Of a DNA stretch of 64,000 bases, positions 33,487-47,524 are shown piece after piece. Source of the stretch: Hippasteria phrygiana (Eukaryota > Echinodermata > Asteroidea > Valvatida > Goniasteridae); NCBI GenBank assembly GCA_037893225.1, contig JAZGUH010000147.1:157501-221500 (forward strand). The letters are read 5' to 3'. The translations under genes and the position numbers were made by a program. The notes under the pieces were generated by a model. It searched no databases, was not told where the DNA came from, and saw only the letters and a list, made by a program, of their open reading frames with translations. Numbering within the stretch: position 1 is the first letter of the stretch; each line of letters opens with the position of its first letter.

Positions 33487-34622
33487 TTAGAAACGCGCAC
33501 GCGCACAGATGTTGACATTATGCACCCTTATGGGGTACCACTATTTTCAAAATTTACTTCCATACTATTATTCTCCTTTGTTCCTATTGAAATCTCAAAC
33601 TCCGTATAGCGTTTTGCCTGTGGGGTATCAAGATTTGTAAAGACTTCCTTGTGGAGTCCCATTCTTTCTATTGTTACCCTTTCCTCCCGGTACCCCATAT
33701 AAGGAGTCTAACGTAAGAACACCCCACACACACCCTTACAGATGTACGGTTGATGGGGACATTGTATTGTGCTGCAGTTATCCCTAATCTTTAGAATTTC
33801 TCCTTTACACAAAGGCTATAACTTGTGGGGAACCCACAATGCAGTACTTGTAAAGATACGCAAGCGCATGCACCCACACAACTCTGTTTCTTCTTAGTGT
33901 TTTGTTTTGTATTGCTTTTTTTTATTTTTTTATTTTTTTTTATTTGATGGATGAAAACAGAAACATCACAGGCCCGACCACCCTTTCCATGATGTATTGT
34001 TTTAGTCATTTGACGGATACAAAGCAAAATAATACCGGGACAAAATCCGAGATTCCTCTGAGTACAAGTACAAAATTACCACAACACTGCGCATAATTTG
34101 ACTCCATAGTGACACTAACCACCTGTGACCTAATTTTCTTGTTTTTATGGATGTCGCCCAATACAAAGCTAAAAGCCACTCTGGGTTAAGGGCTACAATA
34201 GAGGTGATGGTGTTGGCCACATTTTAGGTTGCCAGCCCCACCACCCTCACGGTTTCAATTTTCTTGGTTCGGATCTTAATAGAGGATAAATCTTCAATAG
34301 ATACCAAAGAAATTATCCCAATTTTCAGACCTATAGACCCAGTCGGGGTACTTCCACCGTTGGTCACATGGGACCAACGCACCTCATTCTATTCAGAACG
34401 CGAATTCAATTTAATGAACAATGTGACGTCATAAAGCCTGCAAATACAGTGTCCTACCTTGACAAAGAGCACATAACTCCAGAGTTAGAACGCTTAAACG
34501 TCAATGTCATTCTGGACTCCGAATGTGATTTTTGACACTCCGCCTAAATCTCCCTTCCAGTTTTAATAGAATCGTATCCGAGGGTTTTTTAGTGTAAATA
34601 CAACAGATTCAGTACCAGAGAC

Positions 34623-34846
34623 CAGAGTTGGAGTCGAGTCCCTGCAAGTACTTTCACAAGTACTTTCGCAAGCCCAGTCAGAAGTCCTTTCATAAAGCCG
34701 GTCACAAGTAACTGGATGAACAATGACAAAGGAATGCCTTTGTCAAAGCTCATTTGAATAGCTTGTGATTGGGGTTAAAACTGGAGGGCTTGTGATGGAC
34801 TTGCAGGGACTTGCAGGGACTTGTGATGGACTTGACTACATCTCTG
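34623..34846. mobile_element. hAT-type MITE specific to U2
   Basis: 224 bp with TIRs CAGAGTTGGAGTCGAGTCC and CAGAGATGTAGTCAAGTCC (right end, inverted). Perfect 8-bp target duplication CCAGAGAC at 34615-34622 and 34847-34854. U1 has a single CCAGAGAC at 26975-26982. The interior is rich in (C)AAGTAC and ACTTG repeats. The CAGAG ends and 8-bp target are diagnostic for hAT. Confidence 0.92.
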
Positions 34847-35797
34847 CCAGAGACATCCTTCAACTTCTGTCAAGGGTCACATCTCAAACTTACGTACCTC
34901 AATCTTGCATGCCCATGTATACTCAAGCCACAAAAGAGTACCCGCACACGCACCGCATGCACTCCAGCCTTGATTTATCAGTCAAGAGTTAACGTAGGTA
35001 GGTCGGGGTGCAGTTAATGTCGTGATGCATAATGACAGCATTATTACATTAGAAATGCCAATGTAGTTGTACATGTAAAATAGCCAAAAGTTGATAAATT
35101 GTTTTTCACTTTCTACTCAGCGCGTATCCTGGTGTTTCTGTAACTTCGACATTTGATGCCGGGTCATGTCGAATACGTACTCAATAACAAGGAAATTGAT
35201 ATAAATGTACTACTAACAATAAGCTACATCGGAATCAGAAATACGACCGCACTGGCCGTTTAGGATAAGCTGCTAGCATTTATTAAACACGTAATGAGCG
35301 CTATTCGTGATAAGTGCTAAAACTGAGGTGCTAAATTTAGCACTTAAAAACATCTAAAATTGTGCACTTCTATAGGTGCTTGTGCTGTGAGCATTTCTGG
35401 AATTCCCAGATTAGCCTATTTAATGCAGCTGTGCGGGATTATTCCATACGTAATGACACCTTTTATATACGGGCCACGTTGCTGGTGCTCGGCGCAGTTT
35501 TTCCGAGGGAGCGTCGACTTCCTGACGTGCTGGACTGAACAAGAGGGCGCCGTTTAAATTGGTCACGAACCGGCACGCTTAGTTTTTTCCGTATAAGCGG
35601 GTAAAGCAATTTTCATGAATAACTTAGTGGTTGCATTGATCACTGCACAGCTAGCACTTAGGTTGTCGGTCTCTTTTTCCCCTTAAATTAAACATATCCC
35701 AAAGATATCACAGTAAAGAAAAATGGGTACAGGTGGATTCGAACTAGGGACCTTTTGATCCATAGCCCATCCCACTATCCACTAGACTAGCCGGTAG

Positions 35798-37578
35798 CAG
35801 CTCGACAACAACCGTTCTTTAAAATGATTGAATGTAAATAGTTGACTAAATAAAAACAATGCTGTGACGTTCTGTTCTATTATAATGAATCAACATAATT
35901 CTCATCAAAACTACTGAATTATTCGTGATTATTGCTTCACCCACCTACGAAAAAAAAATAAGGGACAGTCACATGACGAAGTTTTCGAAAAAGCTACAGA
36001 GGGCGGTCTTCATTTTTAGCGTTCACTGTAGATTCGTTGAATAAAGAGAAACAAATCAAGATGTCTTTAAATACAGCAAATGGAATAATTCACCAGCAAT
36101 GACATTAGATATGTAATTGATAAACGTTTGGAAAGCCTGACTGTGTGATCCTAAACTTCTCCCAAAGGTTTACACCCTTAAAGAGTCGGGTTATTATCCT
36201 AATAGTTCATTATTATCACTTATGGAGACAAGGGTACTTAGGGAGACAGAGGCGACCACGGCGGTTTTCACCCCCCCCCCCCCCCCCCCCCGTCAGAAAA
36301 AAAGTCGCATTGCGCAAAAACGGTACCCCAAATTATCAATTCAGTGTCAAAATGTACTGCAGACGAAAGCCAAAAAGTGAGAAATGCCTAGCGCGGGAAA
36401 AGCAAAATAAACAAAGAAAAATCAGAAAGCAAAACGAAAAACACAAAAACACTATTGCGAAAAACTAAGGGGGAGGGGGAGGGATAAAGATGCATTATGT
36501 AGATTGGCAGTACATTGATTTTGAAAGATCACACAGAACAAAACTCATCGCTGGCCATCAGTATTTTTTTCCAAATTGAAGTTGTTGAAATGGTTAAGTA
36601 GCGCGTCAAGTGCCGATGTGGAATCAAATGGACTTATTTCGAGCTTCACTGCTCGAGCTGTGTCGGCGGTCCCCCAAATTGTCAGTGTCGTTGTTCGGGG
36701 CGCTTGTCATAAACCAATAATGCCATGTACACTGTTGTGGTCGAATTTGGAAACTGTTCCTTCAATTGTTCCTGGGCTTCTCTGTTTCTTGAATTTCTTT
36801 TTCTTTTTAAATGATCAGTGTATGAAATTCATGTTTCAAAAGTCCTTCCTCCTTAATGCATCCGAATTTTGTTTTTCAAGCCCTCAGCTTTAACTCTGTC
36901 TCCAACTTCATCCCATTCACAAACTGCATATGCAGTTTGGCAATGGGCTAAATTCGGAGACGGAGCATTGTTTTGCCTATAGCGAGATGGCCGCGCTGTG
37001 GCTTCAATCGCGGAGCTTCGCAGCAAATCCAGTGTATGATCAGTCTTGAATAAACCAGTACACGTTGAATCTTCTTTCATGTCACATATTAAGTGTCACC
37101 CAGTCTGTTTGTTATTGCTTGTTAAATGTGAGGTCATCATCATTAAAGACCCGGCAGGTGACGTGACCCGGCCGCGATTTTGTTCCCCAAACGACTTTCG
37201 AATAGGGTTAACGCTATGAGATTTCGGACTTTACTTCCATTTAAAAAGCAAATCCTCCGGAGCCACGAATTAGAAGAAAAAAATGAATTCGAACGTAATG
37301 AAATGTCGGACTATATTTCCCTTTAATCAAATCCTACAAAGCTGTAAATTAGAAAGAAAAGAAAAACTGGTAACGTCGAGGTCTCGAACCCACAATCTCC
37401 TATCTCCTAGTCTAACACTGTACCCACTGAGCCATCGGAATGCTCGGCAGACAACGAAAATTCATTGCATTATTATATCCAGCCCTATTATGCGTACGTA
37501 TAATACAAGTATAGAGGGCGCTCAACAATGCATCCATTCGGATGACGTTTGGGAAAAATAATTCGCGACCCGGCCCAG
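35798..37578. other. Non-coding part of U2
   Basis: Collinear with U1 27955-30206 minus the deleted segment. It contains the C run at 36271-36291 and the tRNA-like relic at 37375-37440. No gene seen. Confidence 0.6.
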
Positions 37579-39941
37579 TTTCTCCCTGTCCTGTACGGAC
37601 GCGTCTCTAAACCGCTCAGAGATACTCCTGTACGTGCCGTCCACGCCACACCCCGAGGAGGAGGAGGAGGGCTCCCTCACCGAGGTCTCTCTCTTTCGCC
37701 CGAGGGGCGTTAAGTCACAGTACATTGTTACAGGATTTGAAAGACAAAAATATGCCTCGACGACTTTCAATGCCTCTGCGCATAATGTCTGTGATGGATC
37801 TCGTATACAAACACCAATTACGTAGCTCATAACGCATTATATTCCCATTTGATAAATTTAAGGTCACAGGTCTGTTAAAACCCCAATATTATCATCAGTA
37901 CAATAGGCTAATAGCAAAGTGGAGCTATAAATGCGGGGAAACGATGGCTATAAATGACAAACATACAGCAACGGTTCAGCTATTAGTAGGCCTAATGGTA
38001 AACCGTGTTGTGGGAGACCGTGGCTTTCACAGCAACGACAGTTCGGTATAGCCGGGCGCCTGGGGTCGCTATATGCTTATAACTGACCTGCAACATTCCT
38101 GGCCTATTTTCGAGAATTCAGTGTGAAACTGAATGGTGCGATTGCTATGACGTTTATTGGTTGTCAAACACAATGATTCAACCACTCATCTTGGTCATCG
38201 GGAACTATAATGGGGACCGTGGATAAGAATGGCACGTTTGCGTGCCAGTAAATATATCAGTATTTAAAAAAAAATTGCTTGTATTAAACAAACGGGAATT
38301 GGTACAATAATAACAAGACGGCCCGTCTTTTTAAGAGAATAGCAAGCTTATTTTAAAGGAACGGTAACGTAAAATGTCAGTGTTTGTGAGTCGTTAATAA
38401 CAGTTTGCACCGTAATTTCACAGCTTGCGGTTTTGACCGGATGGTACTGGCGTCCAAACTGCTAGGAAATTCCCACAACAACTATTTTCTTACAGTGTAC
38501 TAACCCCTGAAGTAGGGATATACATCTCCCATTCGGTGACTGTGGAAAAATATGAACCTGAAGCGTTGCCGCAGATTTTTTGGAATCCATATTCAAATAG
38601 AAACAATACAGACATATCACCAAAAACTGGTCCTGACTCTTGTAGAGCTCACAAAGTTTTGTTTCCCCCCCCTACAGGTTAACTTTTGAAGCTGGAAACC
38701 TTATTTAATTTGGCGGCAACGTGGGATGTCATTTGCCTCTTTTCAATAGAAATTTCTTGGGAAATGCCTCTAGCAACATAATTCTCCTCTCTATTATCAA
38801 CATTTTGGGATCATTTGCTCTGATACTACACGTTCTGGATTTACGTCAGATGCGCTTAGGCTATAAACAATTTCGAGGGATGGGGAAGGGAGTGGATCGT
38901 CTCCACGATATAGAGTAATGTGTTTGAGTAACTGTAGAGGATTTCCCGGCCATCTGCCCACCCCTTCATAATAGTCTGAATCCACCCTTGGTTTCTGAAA
39001 TAATGAAGGAAAGCTTCATTGACGTTGCTAACTGTGAAGAAAAATGATGTGTGGACTGCAAAGTTTAAGACGACTATTTTGAAAATAGTACAATCAAAAT
39101 GCCGACGGAGCTTAAACAGTAACCATTTACAATGGACAATGAATGTGCATGCTTGCTAACTATTTTTATTGATTTGAATATAACTTGGCTTCACAGAACA
39201 TATCATTTATTAAACAATAATATGACCTTTTTACTATAACACATTTCTAAAATAGAGAGATTTCAGCTCTTGGAGAAGTCCCAATGGATTCTATTTTCTC
39301 TGTATAGCTCATAGAGTACATGTTGAAAATCGCATTGTTTTGTCCCCTTCATCAACGGCAAAAATATCACGATAAATATGCGTATTAAAGGTAGTACACA
39401 ACATTTGCAAACATCAAAAGACAAAACAGATGATTTATTACGAAATACCGTACTAGACTGTAAGTAAATATCAGTCTCAAGCATCCTGTAAAATCATGGC
39501 ACCTGATGTGCTGTCGTTTTCAAGAAAAGTGGAAATTTATATCGTTTTCAAATGATTGTCTGCCGACAATCGTTGGAAATAGTTTAGTTCCCCAACCTGA
39601 TAATTCCCCGACGTCTATAAATTGCTCCGTTCTGTCTAAGGTATGGTCAGGGAACCAGACCACTAGAACATATTTTTGTCTCTGTTTTCCTAATATCTAT
39701 ACACACAAAACTTTAAACAGGTCAGTGTTACAGTATTTGCTAGCACGCTATAAAACACTAACCCCAAATCCATTTATTTAAAAAAAGAATACAGCGAAAG
39801 CAAAACCCTTTTCATGTGACGTCACTATATTGGACCGTCTGGTGAAGTGATATTAATGAGTTGTTTTATTCCAATTCAATTGACTTTATTATTCCTAACG
39901 GGAAATTCATTTCGGCCTTTTTATAAACAAGTTAATGAGCA

Positions 39942-42350
39942 CCTTAAAAAAGGTATTACAAATAAAACATAAAACATAAAAATATAAACACGGTACTTCA
40001 CTAAAAAAGAAAGGTTACTAGAATTCAATAAAGATAAAATACGAGACAATAATCTAAAGCACTGTCCATTTAAAACTGCATGTTACATCTATATTAAAAC
40101 CTGTACGGTTACCATCATGGAGTGGGGCCTAATTCTATGGACATTCGTCAGAACTACATATAATTGGCGGAGTACTAACCCCTTGGGCACGATATTTTAC
40201 GGGAGACGTCGGGGTGTTGCAGCGGTTCTGGCAGCCAAGCCAACCACTACATTGTGTTTGTGCAGTCAAGCATGACAACACATTAAGCCAACAATGGTTT
40301 GAAACTGCACAAACAGCGGCCAGTGGCGTCATCTGGCCTGGTGGCACTGTTCTTTTTTGCACCATATGGCGTCATCCGTACGCAAAGGGTTGCAAGGAAC
40401 GTGTTTGGAGCGAATCTGCAATTTAACGGGCTGATGTTTCCCCGTATACCGACACGTGAGTGAGTTCATGGGGTAAATTCAGTTTAAGAAGAGTTAGAAT
40501 GATGTTGCAAGTTCGTGTATGTCATTTTATTGTTCATTTCTAATGAGAGGGGTCATCGGGGGTGGGGGTGGGGCTAGGGGTTGCAGATGATCACCAACTT
40601 CAGGAAGTAGTTTCAAAAATGAGATAGTAGTGCCGTTGAGTTGCAATGGGGCTTTAATAAGGGAATAAATATGTGCTGGGCCGTTTAAAAACCGCCTTTG
40701 GAACCTGGACGCTGATAGTAACCATTCACCTCTGTGTATAATGCAGCAAAAAAAAACGAATTCTGCAAAATTCCCGAAATGTGTCGTGAGTAAACTATGC
40801 CGTCCTTGTGCTTTTTCCCTATCTATGCTCAGGGACCCCCGGTGGCCGGAGTATGATCAGAAACCGGGTTTTCTAATGATGTCCACTCGAATACCGGGTG
40901 GCAGGGTTACCCTGCTACTCGATAATCGTGTTCTTTTCCAGAGTCAAAGCAATTAAAGAGTTGCTTATACGGGGAATGCAACAGCAGTCGAGTTTTAAAT
41001 ATTTCCTCATTATTTACAAATTGTTTAGTCTATGCCCAGGGACCCCCGGTGAAACTGTTTTCTGTCTCTAAGCTATCAGAAATAAGATAATCCAAACAAC
41101 CCGAACCATACTAAGCAGCAAATTATTATTGCGTTGGTGATCCAGAGTACTAGGTGTGGGGCAAGAAAAAAAACAACAAAAAACAGTTTTTGTGACCATC
41201 TTATTTTTTCCCAATAAACACAAACCACAATTCTGTACTAGAAATGGAACTGGATACAACTTTACATTTTTGAACTTTAAAAACAACTGAATAATTATTT
41301 AGATAATCTGTTGGCACATCAAACAGCCGTCTATTTTAAGCAAGCGCAGCATCTTTGCATGCATTGCGCGCGCGGCATCTAAACTGAAACCAATGTTAGT
41401 AGCTCATGCTGGACGTCCTGGTTCAGGGGCCACGTTTGTTGCTGCAAAAGTGTTTAAAACCGGTCGGTGTTTTATCAGCCGTTTAAAACCACCCACGTGA
41501 CGGGCTTTCGATCAATAGGAACGGGTAAACGGCCTTAGGTGTTTATGAATTTTAATGAAAAGTTCTACATACTATTTGCCAACTTGATAATTCCCCCGTA
41601 CAAAAAATAAATAAATAGAAATCCATTCGTCTGTGGGACATGATGTTATGAACAATCCCCGGGGCCCAAAAATAATGTGTTATCTGTGTGTTTGGGAGTA
41701 TATATCTTCTCAAACTGTCACATATTTTGCGCAATTTTTGTTTCAATTTTTCCCGGTACTACATGTATAGTATCATTCGTAGGCCCTACATGGGAGAAAT
41801 AAAACAAAACGGTCAGATAAGATGTTATGTTGCACTGCAAAGACCGTGGTGTTACATTAACACCATGTGATGTTTATATTGGACTACTTGCCAAATATAA
41901 ACACCACATGGTGTTAGATTAACACCCAGTTTTTGCAGTGGGGATATCGATTTAAATGAGAGGAGCAATAATTCCATTTGTGAATCATGAATAACGGCTA
42001 ATATTCTATATCAGTCTTCCTTGGTTGACATTCTTAAGTTGGCAACGAAGTCTTATAAAGTGGTTCACATTAAACGACTATTATCTTTTCCCTTTTTGTG
42101 GTCTGGATGATCACTTTTTTTTCAAACTGGAGAAAGCCCACAACCCTGTCTTGTAGCTGCCATAGCAAAGTGCACAGCAAACCCTAAAACCGGACAAAAT
42201 AACACTGTGGTCGAGCGAAGAGGGGCAGTGGAATTTACTCTAGGATCTATATTCTTCCTCCATGCCACATCCAAGCAATTATTCTATAGTATGCGCTAAC
42301 AGTCAAAGGCGAATTCGCTGTAATGTTAGTATTTTTTTGTTAAGACGGTC
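39942..42350. other. Non-coding part of block B before the lectin gene
   Basis: Collinear with block A 2344-8953 without its two large insertions. It contains the empty site AACCCG at 41098-41103 and one unit of the cruciform repeat at 41845-41935. No gene seen. Confidence 0.65.
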
Positions 42351-42604
42351 CTAATTTTTTATTTTCATTTTCATGGAAGACTTTTTAAGCGTGTTAATCT
42401 GCATCTTCCAGTTGTACCAGATTATACGCGTAGGGTCATCAAATGACGGACTGTCGGTGTAGTTTCCGTTTAAATTGCAGTCGAAGCAATCGCTGTACCA
42501 CCAGGCACCGTGAAACACCTGGGCACAATTTTCTGAGCCACGGTCGTCATTGTCGCGGTCTTTAGTTGTGAATGGAAAGTTCTTGTGTGATTGCAGTGAA
42601 TCCC
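42351..42604 (-). CDS. FReD copy B exon 3
   Basis: 254 bp, acceptor TTTCAG, stop TAG at 42351-42353. Compared with copy A I count about 21 differences, of which only two are silent (a Leu and a Thr codon). Replacements include E/Q, A/S, N/E, L/V, Y/F twice, N/D, S/C, G/F, N/D, G/D, R/N, L/I and P/T. Confidence 0.87.
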
Positions 42605-45600
42605 CTGAAATGATTAAACATCAACTGCACCGGATCAATTGAAATCAATTTTACCGTTTGGTTAGAAAAAGGTCCACAGAGCAAATAATTGACGAACGCC
42701 TACGAAAACAGTATTACATTTTTAGATAATTATTAATTCCCAGCATGTACTTCTGATAACCACATTTTGTAATCTCCACCAAACCTTACATTCAGAGTAT
42801 GTAAATCAGGCCACTATTTGTGACGTATTTGTTTCCCTCACATTCACCACAATGGCTTCGCACTTGGGGCGGACGTTTGTTGAGTTGGAAGTTAAGCTGA
42901 GCGGTAGCTAGGTTACACATAATACAAGCGAGATTTGTTCAGCCGTGTTACAGGAGTCTATTACACAGGAGTGTCGGTCGACGTTTTTGGTTAACTGGCG
43001 TTGTCACAATCCGTAATTTGGGACTAATCATGCGATCAAGTGTAATAAGAAACATACATACTGAAAGTTCACTTCTTGAGATACTTTATAGCCGTATAAC
43101 TAGTCAAAATAGAACTGAATAAAATCTACACGATACAAATGAACGTTTGAGCATGCAATAAAGATAACCAAATGAGAAGGCAAGTCTCGCGATTCCACTA
43201 TCATTTGTTTTTCCTTTTTTATGTGAAAATGTTTGTAGCAAACTCTGACTACTCTAGCGACAGACCCTTTAGCCTGCACTGTAAAAAACACCACCATTTC
43301 TTTACCGGAATTTCCTGGCAGTTTGGACGCAAGTACCATCCCGTAAAAGACGGTGCAAGCTGTAATATCTAACGACTCTAATTACCCTGCTATTCCCGTC
43401 TAAAGACGGGTTATGAAAACAATTCACTAAGTTACTGGAAGTTTGGTGTAAGTAATTACACTTGAATTTACAGAAATGGGAACCAGATTAAATAGACGTA
43501 ATTAATTACGCATATACACATACATGTATGTGTATACATTATACCTATAGTAATGCATAATAAATTACGTCTATTTAGTCTGGTTCCCTTTTCTGTAAAT
43601 TAATCTACTAAACACAACGAACAGATTTTTTAAACTTTAGCTTCATATTCAGCCTTATTCCGCCATGATGATGATGTCACGGTTTCCCATGAACAAATTC
43701 AATATTTGTTCAATGAGATTATTGTAGGAGAACATTATATTTTTTACGTCCAAAACCCGTTAAAACTAAATTATGGTGATAAACCCGTTATTTTAAGAAA
43801 TGTTTTTACATTGTGGCTTTTGTGAAATCCAAAGTTTCATTATTATTATTTAGGTCAGCAAATTGCTATGCAGTAAAAATGAAATATCTCTTTTTCTTCA
43901 AATAATTTCACATAATTATTGTCGTTTCCAACTTTATCCCAGTCGGAATACAAATGAATTACTTTGAATAGGACGTCGATCATGTTTTAGCTCCGACACG
44001 GTGTACCCGGAAGTATATGTATTCTCGCAAAATCTCCTTGAAATTGAAGTCAACTTGTAACTCTTTAACACAATTCCGATACTTTCGGTTGTATTATCAA
44101 CATCAACATCAACATCATGAAAGTAGTGCTCCGTTCCCCAATTGGTCAATATTTCACTTTTTATATCAAGTAAACGCAGAGATAGACCAGGAGGCAACAC
44201 AAACCACTGGGCTTTTCCTATACCTATCCTAAACTAAATTTGGCAGGAAAACCTCTGAGACAAGTTGGATGAAACCTGCAATGTTCATTTGTATAAAATC
44301 TACTGCTATAAACTGCACATTACGATTTTGATAAATGCCTCTAGCGTGTATCCCATGGGGGCGCAGGCGTAGACCGAGACTCCTGTGTAGTAATATGATC
44401 CTGCTATTCAGCAAGACTTCGTTCCAGAAAATGCTGTATTCTGCCTTACCAGCCGTTCCCGAAAAGCCTCCCACCATCAGCCTGTAGTTGTCGCTCCCAT
44501 CAGCGACACTGAAGTTGTCGTAGACGGCATAGGCAGAGGTGTCATCGAAGTCCGCGATGTCGACCCTTAGTTTGTAGTCGCCCTGAGCGGTGAGTCGGTG
44601 CAGGTTGTCATTGCCGAGCCAGAACTCACCGTCTAGATCGCCGAACCCCTGACGGTAGCTCTCCCAGTCAAGGTAGAAGTCAACGGAGCCGTCCTGGCGA
44701 CGCTGAAACACCTACAGAGAATTGAGGGATACACATTTACGATAGTAAAGATTTAAATCGATAGCAATTAAAACCGATTGAAAAACAGGGGCCGAATCTC
44801 CCCCCGGAATTTTTGGCGATGTTGTCGCAGTCATTTTGTTGTTCGTCATGAGCCATGAGCCTTTATAATTTTATTGATCGAAGCTCCATCCATCATTGCT
44901 TTTAATTCAAAACTAACCCCGATAACCTCTGGGGAAAAAAAAATCTAAGTCACTACTTCACAGTCTAAAAACTGTGTGTATAGCAATTAAACACATTAAA
45001 AACATTACGTGTCCAATTCCTAAACATCAATGTTTAATGGCTAAACACTATCCGTCAATACACTAAACATGTTTAGTATGGAAACGTGTTTACAAACTGT
45101 TTACAAAGTGTTTAGTGTTTAATTGCTAAACACTGTTTTTGCAGCGTGGTAATAGACCTGTTCAACCCGTTGCATTCGTGAAGTCATAAGGGGATGAAAC
45201 AGCGCGCTGTTGTACAACAGCATTCAGTTCAATACATACGAGTTTTGATGATGTCAATTTGTGCCTTTTTTGTGACAAACACAAAGACTACATTTTAACT
45301 TACAAGGAAACAACGATGGTTTCCTTTAGGTCCCTGATACAATGTAAAAACAATCATCAAAATAAGCATCTGCGTGCAATATGCATTTCATAGGAGACAC
45401 CATTTCTACGATGTCGTAATCTTCCACATGTAAACGCGGTAAACAATGAAAGTCATTACTATTTCAAATCACTGGCATACATAGTAAGTGTAATGCACTA
45501 CCGGATGTACACGCAATCCTGAATTCATTTTTTGTATGATCTTTCTTGTTATAGTCATCAACCACATGCTACGCTTGGGTCATAATAATTATTATAAGTT

Positions 45601-45995
45601 AGGATTCTCTTCGACCTGAGATACAAGCAAGTTACAATATTTATTGGTAATTTAAGCATGCATCCTATTTACTTACGGTCCACCCACCACCGTCTGTCTC
45701 CATATCGCAGTACACTGCGATCGGTTTACCATCGTCTCGAGGGTCGACCATGTACACGCCACTGGTAGTCACACCCTTTGCCAAAACCTCCGAACAATCC
45801 TTGAAAAACATAACTCGATTCAAAAATAAAGAGAAATGTATTGAATATTGAGAAAATCTTTTTGAAATAGAAATATTATAGCAACATGTCTCTTGATATT
45901 TATTTGTTTGGCTTTGTTGAGTTTAGGACCCCGTTCCTATAAGCAAACGAAAACCCACTTACGAGAAAGACTGAGATTGCGGGTAACATCACCAT
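42351..45995 (-). CDS. Fibrinogen-domain (FReD) lectin gene, copy B, open
   Basis: Exons on the minus strand: possible signal exon 45963-45995 ([11 protein letters not shown]), 45677-45799, 44450-44711 and 42351-42604, all with GT/AG borders and matching phases 0, 0 and 1. The product of about 223 residues is nearly all fibrinogen C-terminal domain: [32 protein letters not shown], calcium loop [18 protein letters not shown] and CNLNGNY, ending at TAG. Secreted sugar-binding defence lectins have this architecture. Unlike copy A it keeps Gly in the NLNG motif and has no stop. An extra cysteine is present (FDCNLN, where A has YNSNLN). The signal peptide is the least certain part. Confidence 0.85.
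44450..44711 (-). CDS. FReD copy B exon 2
   Basis: 262 bp with donor G|GTAAGG. It differs from copy A at only three positions, giving G to D (DFDDTSAY) and T to M (RLMVGG) and one silent change. Confidence 0.9.
45677..45799 (-). CDS. FReD copy B exon 1 (domain start)
   Basis: 123 bp, identical to 12229-12351 of copy A, with acceptor TTTTTCAAG and donor ACC|GTAAGT. Confidence 0.9.
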
Positions 45996-45999
45996 GTGA

Positions 46000-47524
46000 A
46001 ATAAATATCTTCGAGGAAGATGTGTGGCTCCGAAATGAACCGGGATGAGTGTGTAACTCGACGTTTCGGACAGTGTGCTCTGTCCGTCCTCAGGAGTGTG
46101 AGTGATGTGATGAGGAGTTGCTGCAGCTTTTATGCCTTCTGGGTACCTAGTGGGGTATGACGACTGGATGCTGTTCTGTACTGCGTCATACAGTAGCTTG
46201 TTGGGTGGCGTGGGTGTAGGATAGTGCTTGAGGAGTTGGGACATGATGTCCACTTTTCACTTTTTGGACTCACCTCAGTAGAGCGCGATGACACCAATAT
46301 CAACAGAAATAATGATGTGAAAAGTGGACAGGGTTTTGATTTTCCGAAATATTCGGAAACGTTGGGAAGTTTAAAAAGTTTGACATTTTTATGTCAACAA
46401 GATGGTCGATCTTGGACTAGGGGTTTCCGGGTATTTCAGCGATTGCTTAAGAAGAGAAAATACACTTTTAATGACAGTGATTGTAAGTAATCTGAACTAT
46501 AGAAACCTTGTTTTGCTGGTGGGGGAATTCTCATTATGCCCAAACAAAGATTTTACAATAACAGATGTGAAGGGGTTTGACACATTGAGATTAAATTAGA
46601 CAGAAATTACTAGAATGACCGCATCCAGCGTTAACATGCGTATATCATTCTAGCCAATTAAACCCTACGAATGTCCCAGACAACTAACAAAACAAACGGA
46701 AAGTGGGCAGGGTTTTGATTTTGGGGGAAAATTATGGGTAAAAAAGATGACTCCGACAAACACACACAAACTGAAACCAAGCATGGCGACAGTGCCCGAG
46801 CTGGTTCGGTAGACCGTCGCAGATTGGTTGATGAAAGTTTATTTAGAAGCTATTCTCATGTCCAAAATAGCGAGTGTGAGTGTCGATTTGCATGCTCGCC
46901 ACTGGAAAGAAAACCAGTTAAAAAAGTCGTCTTTTCTTCCAAAACACTCTTCAAAATTTGGAAAAAATTAGGGTCAGTATAATTAAGCGAACGTTGTCCG
47001 AGGCTTTATACTTTGGAGCAACAAACCTTTTTTAAAAAGAAAAACGGGATGTCCTAAACTCTACAATCGCCAGAAAAACGGCGATCATGAATGCTCATGA
47101 GCATTTCAGAGGTGTCCGATTGCCAATATAATTTCAGTGCAATCCAAGAGGCTGGAGGAAAAATCACAGTCTTACGCCTGCAGGACTCGAACCCACGACC
47201 TCCTGCTTTTTAGTGCGGACGTACATGCCAGTCTCCAAAGATATCATATTTACATTGATTGCTGACTGTGCCGTGGCTGCTACATTCAATTTGGATTCGA
47301 CCACGGCACAGTCAGTTGTCGAGGGTTTAAGATGTCTGCACGAGTAAACAGGAGTTAGTTGGTTTGAGTCCCACCCGCGTAAGTCTGCAATAATTATGTC
47401 GCTTCCCAGGTTGTATCGTAAAATTTGGGTGTGATCCCTGGCTGCACGGCATTCTGGGTTTATGACTTCTGACTAGTGCCCACCCGAACAAAGATACTGA
47501 CAATTTGGGAGACCGCCAACATAG
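46000..47524. other. 5' flank of FReD copy B and dispersed repeats
   Basis: Counterpart of 12550-14094. It holds the dispersed repeat at 46345-46690 and the SINE-like region. The frame over 45900-46253 (minus) overlaps the possible signal exon; the rest of it has no support. Confidence 0.55.

Larger units (their letters stand above)
32596..39941. repeat. Tandem duplication unit U2 (7.35 kb)
   Basis: Direct tandem copy of U1, continuing into block B. Relative to U1 it gains a 224-bp hAT-type MITE (34623-34846) and lacks about 430 bp (28425-28857 of U1, including the long G runs). Open frames present in both copies are broken or changed at non-synonymous sites, for example by a one-base loss near 34350. 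I see no gene in it. Confidence 0.93.
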
